Below are positions 34,457 to 46,374 of a stretch of 64,000 nucleotides of DNA, in pieces (within the stretch, counting starts at the first letter, position 1; the number at the start of each line of letters is the position of its first letter). The DNA is from Eupeodes corollae (Eukaryota; Arthropoda; Insecta; Diptera; Syrphidae), in the NCBI RefSeq assembly GCF_945859685.1, contig NC_079147.1:137292645-137356644 (forward strand), written 5' to 3'. The translations under genes and the position numbers were made by a program. The notes under the pieces were generated by a model. That model was given only the letters and a program-made list of their open reading frames with translations. It was not told where the DNA came from and ran no database searches.

Positions 34457-34840
34457 AGCTTTAATCATTTTTAAATCGTCTTGTGCGGTGGGAACACCAA
34501 AAAGATTTATTTAATCTAAACTAGGATAAACCTTTGGTGGAGATATAGCAAAACTTAATTATCTTTTCTATTGATTTCTCTTGCAAAATAAGCCCAGTTC
34601 AGTTAGTCCATTTTCATTAACAAAACAAATTAATATCAACAGTAACAGATTGATTTTTTTCCCCAATGGGAAAATTCAAAATCACAACTACTCAACGAAC
34701 ACAGCCATCGAGATACAAATGCAATATCAATCGTACCAACATTTGAGAACGAAATCACATAAGATCTATTCGAGACTCGTATAAATGTCAAAAACCCATC
34801 CATAGTAAGATTCTACTTTAACTTTTATCTGTAGTATTCA
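34457..34840. other. Unassigned spacer
   Basis: About 380 bp without recognised coding or repeat signals. Confidence 0.45.
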
Positions 34841-34879
34841 TACTGCGGATATTGTTTTTGTTATTCGTGTAAAATCCTA

Positions 34880-35668
34880 TTATTCTATGGATACATTTTT
34901 TAACAAAACACGTTCTCCAAACTTGGTTTCCAATAAACTTATTGTGACATTCGCTGTGTGTCAGGTGGCGCCGGCCGTCCTGTTGGAACAACACATCCCC
35001 CAAGTCCATATCATCCAATTGGGCTAAAAATATTCGTTATCATTGAACGGTAGCGATCCCCATTCACAGTAACGTGCTGGTCTTGTACGGTCCAATGAAG
35101 CCACCGGCCCATTAAGCCAACCCCTAATTTTTTCGGGATGCAATGATTACTCATGTAGTACATGTGGATTGCTACCTGACCAATACCACATATTTTGTTC
35201 AGCCAGAAATGAGCCTCATCGCTGAAGTCCGAATCAATTTCAAGTTGTTGCTCAGCCTAATTCACGAACATACGACGGTGGTCAAGCGCCTTCAGTTCTT
35301 GCTTTAATTTGATTTTTTAAGAATGTAAACCAAGATCTTTTCGCAAAATTTGCCACAACGACGTCACAAAGATGCTCTACTCTTAAAAACGACGTGTGAG
35401 ACACTTTTGGGCTTTCTGCAACTGAAGCCTCAGCGGCAGCAATATTCTCGACACTACGGGTACTTCTTTGTCTCACTGGGACGAGAACATTTTGTACTGT
35501 GCGTGTGGATTTAAATTTGACCACTAGACGCTTAATTGTTGATCTGCTAGGACAATTATGACGACCATAAATTGGACGTAGCGCTCATAACGTTGAGGCC
35601 AATGACTCCTCATTTCGGTAATAGATTTTAATAATTTCTACTCGTTGTTGGCTCGTGTATCTTTCCAT
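34880..35668 (-). pseudogene. Mariner-like transposase, long but broken
   Basis: Starts with ATG at 35668: MERYTSQQRVEIIKIYYRNE, EESLASTL, one stop, ALRPIYGRHNCPSRSTIKRL (N-terminal helix-turn-helix). Then come VKFKSTRTVQNVLVPVRQRS, RSVENIAAAEASVAESPKVS, a frameshift to LCDVVVANFAKRSWF, and an ATG-less stretch with FSDEAHFWLNGYVNKQ (first aspartate). HVLHE..LTVWCGLWA-like and VTVNGDRYRSMI-like segments follow, then DDMDLGDVLFQQDG (second aspartate) near 34985. The C-terminal catalytic segment is lost and the end lies in decayed sequence. It is the most complete mariner reading frame here, covering about two thirds of the usual 340 residues or so. It carries at least three disruptions. Terminal repeats were not located. 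Confidence 0.75.
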
Positions 35669-35789
35669 CATGAAATGTCAAACCTTACTGAAGAGAAATG
35701 TCAAAGGAGCGGAAAGAAAATGGCGTCGTTTGCTGTCCCTGTGGCTCCACTTTTGAAGCGCCTCTGTTGAAAAACCTTGTGCCATAAAG

Positions 35790-37995
35790 CGCGATCAAAA
35801 TTTTTAAAACCTCTTGGGAAGAAATTTTACCCACAGCCAATTCAGTTTGTATTAAGTGGCAAACGAGTCTGTCATTGATTTCAGTTTGTTAAATAAGTTG
35901 TCGATTTAAATTAATATTAATATACATTTTTTCTGTGAACCAATGATTAATTTGTGTATTTTCAATATTATTTTGTATTGTTTGCTTTTCAAATGTTTTG
36001 GTCATGTGTTTCTAGTAAGTTTTCGTTCATAGAATTGAATGGCAAATGTAAAGACACTACCGAACGGCTGATTGTGATTTAGCTTTAATGAAGGCGATTG
36101 GAATGGCGCTAGGAAGCTAACGATTTTATTAGAGAAACCGTTTTGAGTGTATATACATATGTAGGTTAAAACCGTACATTTTTTAAAAACAAAAATGAAA
36201 TTAAATGTATGTATGTTAATTCTACAATTTTCGAAAAGTGTATCAGTATATATTAACGTAACTTTATCTATTTTATACGTCAATATGGGAAACGCACCGA
36301 AGATGATCTTGAGGCAGATTCACGGAAGAACAATATAATTAAAAATTGGTTATAGAAGTCCCATAATTTCGAGAGACAGAGAGTAACTGAGACAGCCTTA
36401 CGGTACAAAAACTGGCCGAAAATACAATTTTATTTTCATTACGACATTTGTAATATCAGTTAATACTTTAGAAGGGTTTTGCTAACTAACCTTAACCTGA
36501 CTCTTGAAGGCATTCTTTTAGTCTCAATTACATGTGTTTTCCTACTTAGAAAACTCCAACAATAATTTCTCCAGACAACTTCAAAGCTTCCCAAAAATAA
36601 GACTTTTTTGTAAAATAAATTTTCTATTTAATAGAAACTTTACAAATCTGTTCAATCTGAAGATATCACAAAAAAAGAGACTTTTCTGTGGCCTCCTCAC
36701 ATCCGTTTAATTTCTTTAGATTGCATGTATTGGCGGTTCACGATTCTAAGCTTTTGGCTAAGCTTTGTTTTGAATCCAATTCCACTTTCTCTAAATTTCG
36801 AAATAGCTTTAAAAAAAGGAATTGTTCAAAATGAAGTTAGCATAATGAACGTATTTAGGACGACTCCGTCCAACACACTTTGAACGTAACCTTCCCAAAC
36901 CGACATAATTTAAGATTGAAAAAAAATATTTTTAAATGATGTAGGTCTTTCTCAATTATATGTGTAGCTTCTGTCGAACCTTTCGTTGTCGAACAAAGAC
37001 AGTTCGTCAAAGACCTGTTTTTGTAACATTTCCAAGATGTTTTGAGGACAACCTGCTGGCTGGATTGTCCAGGTTCGCTGTGACCGTTGGCAGCATTTGA
37101 AAGAGGCATTAAAAAAGGTAGAGGTACTTTGTGGCTTTCTGTAAAAAGTCAATTCATACGTGAAAGAATATTGTTCTCAAGTTTCATCCACCATCGATGA
37201 AAATTTTCTACAGCAGATGATCTTAAACAATTGTTGTTCCTTATAAAGAGAATAAAAAAGTTTGAAAAGGATTTGGGTACCTACATTCCATTATAAGAAA
37301 TGTTAGCAATTATGTTGAGACGTAGCTGTTTTTTTCAAAAACGTATTTTTTTAAATGCGAAAAAGGCTTCAAAAATTTAGAGGCAACAAGCCAGAAAATG
37401 AGAAAGTTTGACAACAAAAATTGAGCTGTTTTCCTAGAAAAATTAAAGAGAGTATAATATGAAGAATTATCTGGCTTTTTTGGCGTACTTTGATGGGATC
37501 CGGGAGTCTATTTCAATTTCAGTTTGCGTACTCGTAGATTGAAACTAGAAGACCAATTCTAAACAAATACTGATTTGCTTGAATCTCTTGAAAATGTTTT
37601 GTTTTTAAAAGATTTTGATTCTTGAACTTATCCAAAAAGATACATTTAGATTCAAAATTTCTCTAAACATTTAAACCAAACAAATTAAGTTAAAAAGAAC
37701 ATAAAGCGGAAAAAACAAAGATACTTTTGTGTTAGCGTTGAGTGAAGTTTAAAGTTGAACCATACAAATCGCTTACAACCTATCACAATGTTGCTTTTAA
37801 GATCATCCTTTATTTCGACGATCGTAAAGAGAACGTAACATACACGTAACGCGGCATAAGCGGTTGAAATATTTTCTTTGAGCGTTTTTTGTCTTAAATT
37901 GTCACTTTGTGTATGTTTTTCAAAGTAAGTGAAGCAAAACAATTCTCTGTGGAAAAAAAACAAAAAATCTTTAAATACATCATATAAAAACAAAT
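35790..37995. other. Unassigned DNA
   Basis: 2.2 kb without a supported gene. The minus frame at 37685-37993 and those at 36855-37152 show no domain. Apparently single copy within the window. Confidence 0.45.
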
Positions 37996-38002
37996 TATTA
38001 AA

Positions 38003-38142
38003 ATGTCATTTCAGGAGAATTTGATATCCTTGGTAAAGGAGGAAGAATATCTTTTTAATACAAAGTCAAGATCATATAAAAATACGACAAAAAGAGCCGT
38101 CGTCGCCTGGGACAAAATAAGCGCCCAACTTAAAAGACCAGG
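38003..38142 (+). pseudogene. MADF-domain first exon beside a Helitron
   Basis: ATG at 38003 opens MSFQENLISLVKEEEYLFNT, then KSRSYKNTTKRAVVAWDKIS and AQLKRPG. This is the first half of a MADF domain (LI.LV.....L......Y......W..I...L). It is followed immediately by a good splice donor (CAGGTAAAG, about 38141). After that the plus strand switches to Helitron helicase sequence, so no second half of the domain follows. Either a host or transposon MADF gene was interrupted by the Helitron, or the Helitron took up the exon. The short exon itself has no stop. Confidence in the domain is moderate because only half is present. Confidence 0.5.
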
Positions 38143-38149
38143 TAAAGTA

Positions 38150-39609
38150 GTTCCCTATATTACATGCTACCTCAAATGGATACGAACAATGCCAATGTGC
38201 TATTGTTTTATCGCATCAACATCGTACAGTGCTCAGTGACGCTGTGTACAATAAAGCATTGATTGCTGTTGAGGATCTTTGCGTTACCATTGCCAACTTA
38301 CCGCTCAGTTATTTTGGTATGCGTTCACCAAATCAAAATGCATCTGAATTAGTAGACACTGAATTGAATCATGAACTACAATATAATACTATAGAAATGG
38401 CAGCAATTGTTGCTATAAATGAAGAACAAAGAACCATTTTTGACCACATCATGCTCACAGTTTCGGCAGGACAAGGTGGATTCTTTTTTTGGATGCACCA
38501 GGTGGAACTGGTAAAACATTCCTTATTTCGCGAATTCTTGCTAAATAAGTTCAAATAATAGTATCGCATTGGATGTTGCATCTTGTGGTATTGCGGCAAA
38601 TTTATTGGTTGGAGGCAGAACAGCTCATTCAGTATTTAAACTGCCACAAAATATTCAATATAAAACAGACGAGGTGTGCAACATACAAAAACAATCATCC
38701 ATTGCCACAGTGTAAAATTTTCATCTGGGATGAAATCAACGCGTGCTTAAAATCATCGTCACTGTGGCGTAAAGTTGAAAGAGTACAACTGAAAGTAAAT
38801 ATGCGTGTTCAAATGCTTCAAGATTCATCCACTGAAACATTCTCATTGACCAGATATTGCCCAATCTAAACAGACAATATACAAATCATGAGTTGCTCGC
38901 AAAAAGATCAATTTTAACAGCAAAAAATGTGGATGTCAACGAATTTAATCTCAAGACACAACTTTTGTTACTAGGAGACTTGGTGTCATACAAATCTATT
39001 GATACACTTTGTGATGCTATACCGAAGCTGTAAATAATCCAACTGAGTTTTTGAATAATTTACAACTGAAGGTTTAATCTCCGGTAGGTTTATTTCGTAA
39101 CCCACCAATTAAAAAATTTATGAAAAATGTTATCGAAGCCATTACTCTAAATGGCAAATTCCTAGGTGAAAATATATTATTAATACGAATCCCCGTTACA
39201 CCCACAGATGTGCAAATTCAATTTAAACGCTCTCAATTTCCAATTAGATTGCCATTTGCAATAACTATCAATAAGTCTCGAGGCCAAAAAATGTCTGTAT
39301 GTGGCTAAGATTTGGGCACTTCATGTTTTTCACACTGCTAATTATACGTGGCGTGCTCTCGAGTTGGCAAACCATCCAGTTTGTTTGTATGGGCGAAATA
39401 AGTAGTTTAGTCAAAATTAGCGATATATTGAATATAATTCTAAAGAATTAATTTTAATAAATTACAAATATGGAGATTGTACAGAGGTCTGTACCTCTCC
39501 CACTTATATACCACATCTTTACACGCTTGCAGTAAGTTATTTATTTCTAGCAAAATATTCTCTAGAAATTGATTATATGACAAAACAACGTATATCGGGT
39601 CAGCTAGTT
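38150..39609 (+). pseudogene. Helitron helicase fragment with 3' terminus
   Basis: The C-terminal PIF1-type helicase of a Helitron (RepHel protein), in several frames. In order: LSDAVYNKALIAVEDLCVTI, ANLPLSYFGMRSPN, LQYNTIEMAAIVA, the block EEQRTIFDHIMLTVSAGQGG, and the Walker A loop PGGTGKT (38498-38518). A one-base shift, caused by an extra T in a T-run, lies just before it. Then DVASCGIAANLLVGGRTAHS, KLPQNIQYKT, a deletion that removes the Walker B region (IIWDE), and LKSSSLWRKVERVQLKVNMR. After further breaks LLLGDLVSYKSI-type, FPIRLPFAITINKSRGQ and LGTSCFSH..VACSRVGKP-like segments follow. The sequence ends in CTAG followed by T at 39605-39609, the Helitron 3' signature. The Rep nuclease part is absent. 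Confidence 0.85.
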
Positions 39610-40615
39610 TGTATGTATAATAAATACAAAATTTAAAAAATGAGGGTTCATATCCATTAACGCAAAACGATTAAATTTGAATTCAAGTGAAATCCTTAAA
39701 AAAAATACTCTCCCAGAGGATCCGCTCTGGATACGCTATTTCCAACCCATCTTATACAACTCTTCAAAGGCGCCATTTTTGATCCGTTTAAGAAATATTC
39801 TTTCACTAAAATCCATTCTTTTGTTACAATTTAACCCAAAGGCCATGCTATAACTTATCTTTTAAAACTATGTTATAACGAAATAAAGTCCTTTAATAAT
39901 TATACATATTTATGCATAAGTGGTGTTTATTTTTATCGAAATTTCGCTATTGTGTTGTGTTCTTCAATTTTAAATATACCCACGCCATTTTTGTCTGCGG
40001 CACATTATGTAGGTATACATGTGTAGTTTACTTTTTCACATGCGGCTACACCTCTAAAATCCACCCATTTGATTTCCATTACCAACTATAACTATTTACA
40101 ATACTTGGACTACGTATACTTGTTACTGTAGTCTAATCGGGCTCAATTAATCTGAAATATGCCACAATGATTATTTAAAATGAGAATAAACCGAATGCAA
40201 CCATCTAAACTATAAGGGTGTCGGGTGTTGTTAGAACGATATCAATATATGCATACACAGGATTAAGTACAATATATGAAGTTATAGGTAAGGGCTTCTA
40301 TGAGGCTTAGTAAATAATGTCACAATAAAAAAAAAAAACAAAAATTGAATAAAGTTTTCATGTAGTGTAGGTATGGCATGGACTTATGCAAGGGTTGATA
40401 CAAAATAGTGTCTTAAATATGTCTATGCCTTCCATGTTTTTATCGACATAATTACCCTTAATTGGGGTCCCGTTGTACTCCTGTTGTTTGTATTAGATTA
40501 TTTTTAAAAGATTAAAATATATAAGTATATGTATGAATGTTTTAGGTACATAAATACATATATAAACAGATATTTTTTTTCTTAAGGAATGACGTAGGTT
40601 TAGACTTTTACAACT
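39610..40615. other. Unassigned DNA
   Basis: About 1 kb, AT-rich, without supported features. Confidence 0.45.
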
Positions 40616-40619
40616 CTTT

Positions 40620-40990
40620 TTTAGCTAAAAATAAAGTTACAAGAGGCTGAGATGCAAAATTCGACCACCACACTGACAAGTTCTCATTGTAAAACCCAAT
40701 GAAATAAAACTATAATTTATGGAACTTCATTAAACATGTAATTGAATGTAAGAAATTTAAGATTTTGTAATTTAATGTCTGTTCAATATGTCAAAAACGG
40801 CTTGACCGAACACGTGATTGTGGTTTACCTATAAACCGAAGTATTCAGGACGTTTATTCAATTTTATTCGAGTCGAAAAACATTTTCTACCAAACCAACT
40901 AGACTATATAAGGTGAAACGTCGAGAAATGTCAATGTTAATTTGAAACCTCGAACGGATTACAATTATAACTTTCATTGGGAAGTTAATA
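40620..40990. repeat. Foldback-family fragment
   Basis: AAGAGGCTGAGATGC and CACACTGACAAGTTC near 40640-40680 correspond to the arm boundary of the foldback-like elements. GAAACGTCGAGAAATGTCAA and CATTGGGAAGTTAA near 40915-40986 correspond to their outer end. The arm between is shortened and diverged. Confidence 0.65.
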
Positions 40991-41454
40991 AACAAAAACT
41001 CAAGAAAAGGAACCTGAAAGATATTTGAACACTTAATTAATATAACTTGTTCACTTACATAACGGTAAAAATAATATATTTCTCTTACGAACAGAATATA
41101 AAATTGTTTTAATCTTAATTATTGATCGCTATTAAAAATCTCGACACTCGTTTTTTTTTTTTGCTACTCTTGCTCGCTTCACTGCTTTTCCTATTGTTGG
41201 AGAAGGTATACACGCGAGTACCTATCCTTGTTGAGCCTCCAAATAAAGTTCGACTGGTTTCGTTATTCAATAAGTAAAATATAAACCACCAAATTCAAGA
41301 ATCATTAAAATCCAAAAACATGCAACATGTTATTTTTGTATCACTTTTATTAGATAAATATTTTAACAGCAACATGAACCTTAATTATAAAAATTTAAAA
41401 CTAGACGAATAGGCTCTACTAATAATCAAATTTAGAGTGGACTTTAAAATTTTG
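40991..41454. other. Unassigned DNA
   Basis: No coding or repeat feature recognised. Confidence 0.45.
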
Positions 41455-42722
41455 GAAAAATTACCTTGTATGGAAATCTCCTGATCAATCAACCGTCAAC
41501 CAGATTGACCACATTGCGATCGACGCACGACGCTTCTCCAGTATACAGGATATCAGAACATTCCGAGGGCCCAACATTGACTCGCACCCTTACCTGGTTG
41601 TAGCCAAGGTACGGCTACGGATATCCCGATCCAAGCCAAAACAAGGCAGTACTGTGAGAAGATTCGACGTAAGACGGCTACAATTGTAAAGAGACTGCCA
41701 TGTCCTTTTCCGATCGAGTCTTTAATAACCTCTTAAGAAGTCCTATGCTGCCTGCATTAAGCATTGAAAACCAGTAGGAACATTGCCCTGCAACCATTAG
41801 AGATGCCACCTCTGAAGTGCTCTGTTTCACACGGCCACAACAGTGAAACCCCTAGTAAAAAAAAACCTCCCAAGAATACCAGCCACGAACCGAACCCTGT
41901 AAGGACGATAAGAATATGGAAAGACCACTTCTCCAAATTATATAACGGCGATGAAAAATCGAATTCCGCTGTAAGGGAGATAGAACTACTCAACCTAGGC
42001 GACGCAGATCAACAATTCCGCCTACGAAGTGAAGATAGCTACATTTAAACTGAAGCAAAACAAAGCTACTAGAGCTGACGGAATCGCTGCCGAACTTTTT
42101 AAAGCAGCAGGCGACGACTTGGAAGGGAGCATGCACCAACTAATCTGGAGGAAGAAAGCATGCCCGATGAGTGGAATCTTAGCATAGTTTGCCCGGTACA
42201 TAAAAAATGACACCCTCTAAATTGCGCCAAACTACAAAGGCATCAGTCTCCTTTACATTGCATATAAGATTCTTTTTGCCGTATTATGTGAACGTCTTAG
42301 AAGAGCTCTACAGAGCAATGTCTAGTTTTGGCATCCATGTCATACTTATCCGTTTGTGCAGAATGACGATCTAGAATGCACGCGGCTCTATCAAGGTCAG
42401 AAAAGATCTCACCGATGCATTTGATGTCAAAAAAGGTTTTTGGCAAGGCGATGCACTGTCATTTGACTTCTTCAATATCGTTCTGGAAAGAATTATGCAA
42501 AACTCAACTGTCAACACAAGAGGCACAATCTTCCAAAGATCCATGCAATTACTCGGATACGCAGATGATATTGACATAATTGGAAGATCAAAGAGTGATG
42601 TCAGTGGAGCGTTTTGAGCATTGCGACGGGAGCGAAGAAGATCTGTTTAGTGGTCAATGAGGGCAAGACCAAGTATATGTGGCCCAGCTCCACCCCGGAC
42701 TGTAGCGCCATCTTAAGCAAGT
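41455..42722 (+). pseudogene. RTE-like non-LTR retroelement (copy 2)
   Basis: Contains part of the endonuclease (WKSPDQSTVNQIDHIAIDAR, then FSSIQDIRTFRGPNIDSHPY, where the usual SDHY has become SHPY). A linker follows, then the RT: AELFKAAGDDLEGSMHQLI, YKGISLLYIAYKILFAVLC, a deletion of the fingers/palm portion up to EELYRAMSSFGI-like sequence, and LGYADDIDIIG (42550-42580), the intact catalytic box. KKICLVVNEGKTKYM follows, then an abrupt jump to the 3' end GGACTGTAGCGCCATCTTAA and a short TAAG-type tail at about 42722. Many stops and frameshifts are present. The last third of the protein is deleted. It shares its 3' end with the copy at 51173. Confidence 0.85.
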
Positions 42723-42984
42723 AAGTAAGATATTGCATCTGATAACTCTTTTTGCATATTCGACACAGTTTTGGCGAAATAAGTTTGTTTTAAGTTTTAA
42801 GTTTTCTATTATGGAATAGACGTGTAGGCTATGGCAAATACGTGATGAGAAAAATGCCTGAAACAACTTTGTTTAATTGGGGATTTTTTTACCTTCCCGC
42901 CCTGATGCAGGTCTTAAAGACAATTTCTTATATTGAACTTTATTATCCTTAGCAAATAGCAACTAGACATATTATTGAAATGAA

Positions 42985-43300
42985 GGTGCAATTGCTTTTA
43001 TTGCAAACTCTGGTGCTCCCCACGGCAGCCATTTAGGCTCAATATTATTTAGTTTATTTATAATAGCTTGGTTATGATCTTAAAAAAAAAATACACTGAT
43101 GATATAACATTTTTCAAAAGTACACACTACATTTGACTGCCTACTTCTCCAAGAAGACTTTATATTATTAATTGAATGGTGCAATAAAAATCGACTTAAA
43201 AGTTGAAAAATGTAAAACCATGAATTTTGTAAGAATAAGTTTTGCACTTAAAACTCACATTTACATTTTATTAAACTATACACGATTTAGATAAGGTTTT
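42985..43300 (+). pseudogene. Reverse-transcriptase scrap of a further non-LTR family
   Basis: The plus strand reads IANSGAPHGSHLGSILFSLF (usual form GVPQGSHLGPLLF). After frame breaks it gives a TLMI-like residue of the YADD region, then DCLLLQEDFILLIEWCNKNR and LKS..KCK(T)MNF, a pattern of RT palm/thumb in arthropod non-LTR elements. The sequence differs from the Jockey-, CR1- and RTE-like families in the window, so it is a fourth family. Only about 100 residues remain, with stops. Confidence 0.6.
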
Positions 43301-44145
43301 TGCGTTTTTGTCTCTGCTCTCCCTCTTGGTTTAATGGAAATATTCTGCTCCCTTCTTCTTAAAGTCTTACTTTTACTTTTATTAATCTTCCTGCGTTGAC
43401 AAACCACAGAAAATATTTACAATTTTGTTTTCTTCAGCAATACAAAATGGAACTTTATCATCATTATTTGTACTTATACTTTAGTATAAGTCGATCTTTT
43501 TTTAAAATATTTAATACACTTAATTTTCTTAAAAGTTAGCAAGTAACAATTTTAAGAATTTCAAAAAAATGTTTAATAAAAGTTTACATTAAAATTAGAT
43601 GTTTAGTAGTTTTTAAGTTTATAAATAAATAAGCATTTTGAGTGAAGAATATTTAGTCAAATGATTCGCCACGTTGCTTATGCAAATGCACAATTTGCTC
43701 TATTAATAGTCGTGCCAATAGTTCATAGTTGTTGTTTCATTTTAGCCGTAAAATTAGTTCAGCCTTTAGCCCTTATGCCCTTAAACGTTATTTCAATAGT
43801 GGCTCGCTCTATTTCTATTGATATTTTTGACACTGCTTCCGTTTTTAAAATTCTGACTACAAAAAGTAATTTTAAGCATTAAAATATTGACTTTTCAAGA
43901 CCCAAGCTTACGTTTTTCTAAAACCTAAGATGCTGACTCTAAGGTAAAAATCTTTTCATTTGAAAAAGAAAGAATTATTTGATTCTTAAATATCCGTGTC
44001 ACAGCAAAAGCCCTTTGACTATTTACACAATAACTTTTTTTAAATCAAGAAATTAACAAATAATCTTTAAAGCTCCAATGAGGTATATGAGGTTTTTTGT
44101 TCCAGAGATGATTTAAAATTTTAAATTTTTAAGCTGCCCATATAC
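43301..44145. other. Unassigned DNA
   Basis: AT-rich; the frame at 43661-43882 has no recognisable domain. Confidence 0.45.
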
Positions 44146-44375
44146 ACCACACTTGTATTTACACTTGCGCCGATGTGCAGAAATATGTGTTGTGTGTGGG
44201 CTGGAGCAGACACCGGACACATTTACTATGCAGCTGTAGCTCTATGTAGCTCAGATTATCTATATGGAATCTCGATTTATTGAAGAAAATATGCGTTAAG
44301 AAAAGATGTAATGGTCATCTTCTGATGAGCCCAACCATTAAATCGGGGCGAAACGCATATATGAACAAATATACT

Positions 44376-45538
44376 GGGGTGGAATCGGGTAAGGTGATTT
44401 GTGATAGGTGACAGTCACAATCAACAAATTCGGTCTGTGTAAGGTGATAGTCACCGGTGACAATCACGATTTGGTGACTTTTTCTGTTGACAGCTCTTTA
44501 GTTGTCACTTTCATTGGAAATTGATTTTTATTTTTAGTTGCTGGAATTTCAAGACCATATGAATGTGTTTGTGCCTTTGATTTTACATTCTGAAAATATT
44601 AATCATAATAGAAATGTCCGGCTCTTGAGGATTAACCTCCGCAATAAAATAAACATTGTTGATCTTCCAAGTCCAAAGTAAGTACGCATATGTGCTATAT
44701 ATGCGGTCAACACACATTCCCTCTATTCTTCGATTAGCCGTGACTTTAAATTTTCTTGGAGGTGGTGGCTACCAAAGGCAAGTTGGTGCTGACTGGTCGG
44801 CTCCAATGGGCCAAAGTACTGTTTGTGAGGTTATTTCTTTGACCTTAAAACAAATGGAGAGGAAATTTTGCCCACTTACAATCAAATTTAATCAATGGGC
44901 TTCAGAAGCAACAAAAATGTTCTTCTACAAAAAATATCAAATTCCTGGGGGTAGGATTTTGTTTCTTAGTAAAAATAAACTAATTTTATTACTTGTTTTT
45001 TATTTTATTATTTGTTTCCTAGTAATCGGCTGCTTTGATGGGAGTCATATTATGATTCTCCGCCCTTCGGAAAATGAGCATATGTATTTCAATAGAAAAG
45101 GAAGACATAGTGTAAACGCTATGATCTCAAGTCAATTTTTTGATTTATTAATTTTTGTTGCCTAGATCTGCAAAGAGAACAGAAAAATTCTGGCAATAAA
45201 TGCAAAATATGGCGGGAGTGCTCACGACAGCTTTGTATGGCGACAGAATGCTCAACGAGAAAACTTAAATGCTGACTATTTACAGGCAGAACGCAGAACA
45301 TCATCGTGGCTACTCGTTACATCAAAACTTATAATTACATAATAATCCGGATAGCTTCAGATTGATTTTTGATTACAACCACTGAAATTGTAACAAACGT
45401 CAGTGAATTTCTTTTAAAGTGATACCAAATTCTAAACAAAATTTGGTGATCACCTTACACAGACGCAAAAATTAGTTTGATCACTTTTTATGATCACAAA
45501 GGTGACAATCAAAAATCACCTTAGCCGATTCCACCCCT
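44376..45538 (+). mobile_element. PIF/Harbinger element with terminal inverted repeats
   Basis: The ends GGGGTGGAATCGGGTAAGGT (44376) and the inverse GGGGTGGAATCGGCTAAGGT (right end near 45538) differ at one base. Inside both ends lie several GGTGAC/GTCACC and GGTGAT/ATCACC motifs, candidate transposase-binding sites. A 3-bp target duplication is not clear (ACT left, TGG right). The element is about 1.16 kb, shorter than autonomous Harbingers of 3 kb or more. It carries one truncated transposase gene and no SANT-type second gene. Confidence 0.85.
44610..45345 (+). pseudogene. Harbinger DDE nuclease with an intron, truncated
   Basis: An N-terminal piece RLLRINLRNKINIVDLPSP (44615-44680) is followed, after a deletion, by STHIPSILRLAVTLNFLGGG, GYQRQVGADWSAPMGQSTVC and EVISLTLKQMERKFCPLTIK. 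An intron GT (44951) to AG (45022), 72 nt, splices QIPG to VIGCFDGSHIMILRPSENEH, which carries the first catalytic aspartate (CFDG). YFNRKGRHSVNAMI follows. A second AT-rich gap ends at CCTAG near 45164, followed by ICKENRKILAINAKYGGSAH and DSFVW, which carries the second aspartate (HDSFVW). The frame stops near 45340, before the GDSGYPL and the glutamate/aspartate-bearing C-terminus. The family normally has about 350-400 residues. It lacks its third acidic residue and is therefore inactive. Confidence 0.85.
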
Positions 45539-45807
45539 GGTTTATTATTATTTTTATTTTCATGATTATAAATCATATTTATTAAAATCTTCAAGCTTAA
45601 ACGTCACTCATTCTGATATTTCTTCTTTGAACAACTTATGTGTGCACGATTTTGTGTGTAGTGTATGGCGGAATGCCGCACAGGGTGTTAGTACACAAAT
45701 GTGGTTTCTATTGGCCGCCTAATCATATCATCAGAGGTAAAGTTACAGTCCCTAGAATCAAAAACAACAGAACACAAAAACTTACATTATATATTATACA
45801 TGTATAC

Positions 45808-46285
45808 TAAAAAGAGGCTGGGATACGACCCACACTAATAACTTCCCATAGGTTTGTAGGTTTTCGTGTTGTGTTGAAAATGTTGTCAGTTGAATTATTC
45901 TTAAAAATTTTAAAATTACCAACAATATTTTGCATATAATGAAATAGTTTGATTTCGAAATGTATTTTTGTTAAGAAGATTTTTAGTTTTTTACCAATTT
46001 TAGTAGAATTTCTTAAAAGTTTTTATTTCTTATATAAGCACATACAAATTGGATGAATGAGAGATTGTTTGAAGTCAATAACTTCTATCATTCACGAGAT
46101 ATTGAGAACTGAACATCAATTTTTACCAAATTTGCATACTATTTTTTGTAGATTTTATATGTGAAAAAATTTGCTGTTGGATTTTATAAAAATGTACTGA
46201 ATGTCGAAAACAATCTTTTCTGTGAGATAAAATAAGTTTGAACCCCATATTTTAAATTTTTAAAAAGATATTTTTTTCAAATTCA
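45808..46285. repeat. Foldback-family half-element (right arm only)
   Basis: Starts abruptly with AAAAAGAGGCTGGGAT at 45809 and ACTAATAACTTCCCATAG. It continues with TTTTAAAATTACCAACAATA, AAGATATTTTTTTCAAAT and related arm sequence, ending near 46285 before the Tc3-like fragment. No left arm. The start is the same junction as in the half-element at 63484. Confidence 0.75.
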
Positions 46286-46374
46286 GCACATCACATGTTC
46301 CTCGAACTATTTGAGGTGTCACTCTTAATATTTAAAAAGTTAAAAAAAAAACACCACTAAAGACTAAACTCTGT

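Noticed and set aside
43661..43882. Small membrane protein (IVVPIVHSCCFILAVKLV)
   Set aside because: Typical of chance translation of T-rich DNA; no supporting signal.
44656..45165. A 169-codon protein with an apparent membrane segment (LILLLVFYFIICFLV)
   Set aside because: The hydrophobic stretch is a 72-nt intron read through; splicing gives the Harbinger motif QIPGVIGCFDGSH.
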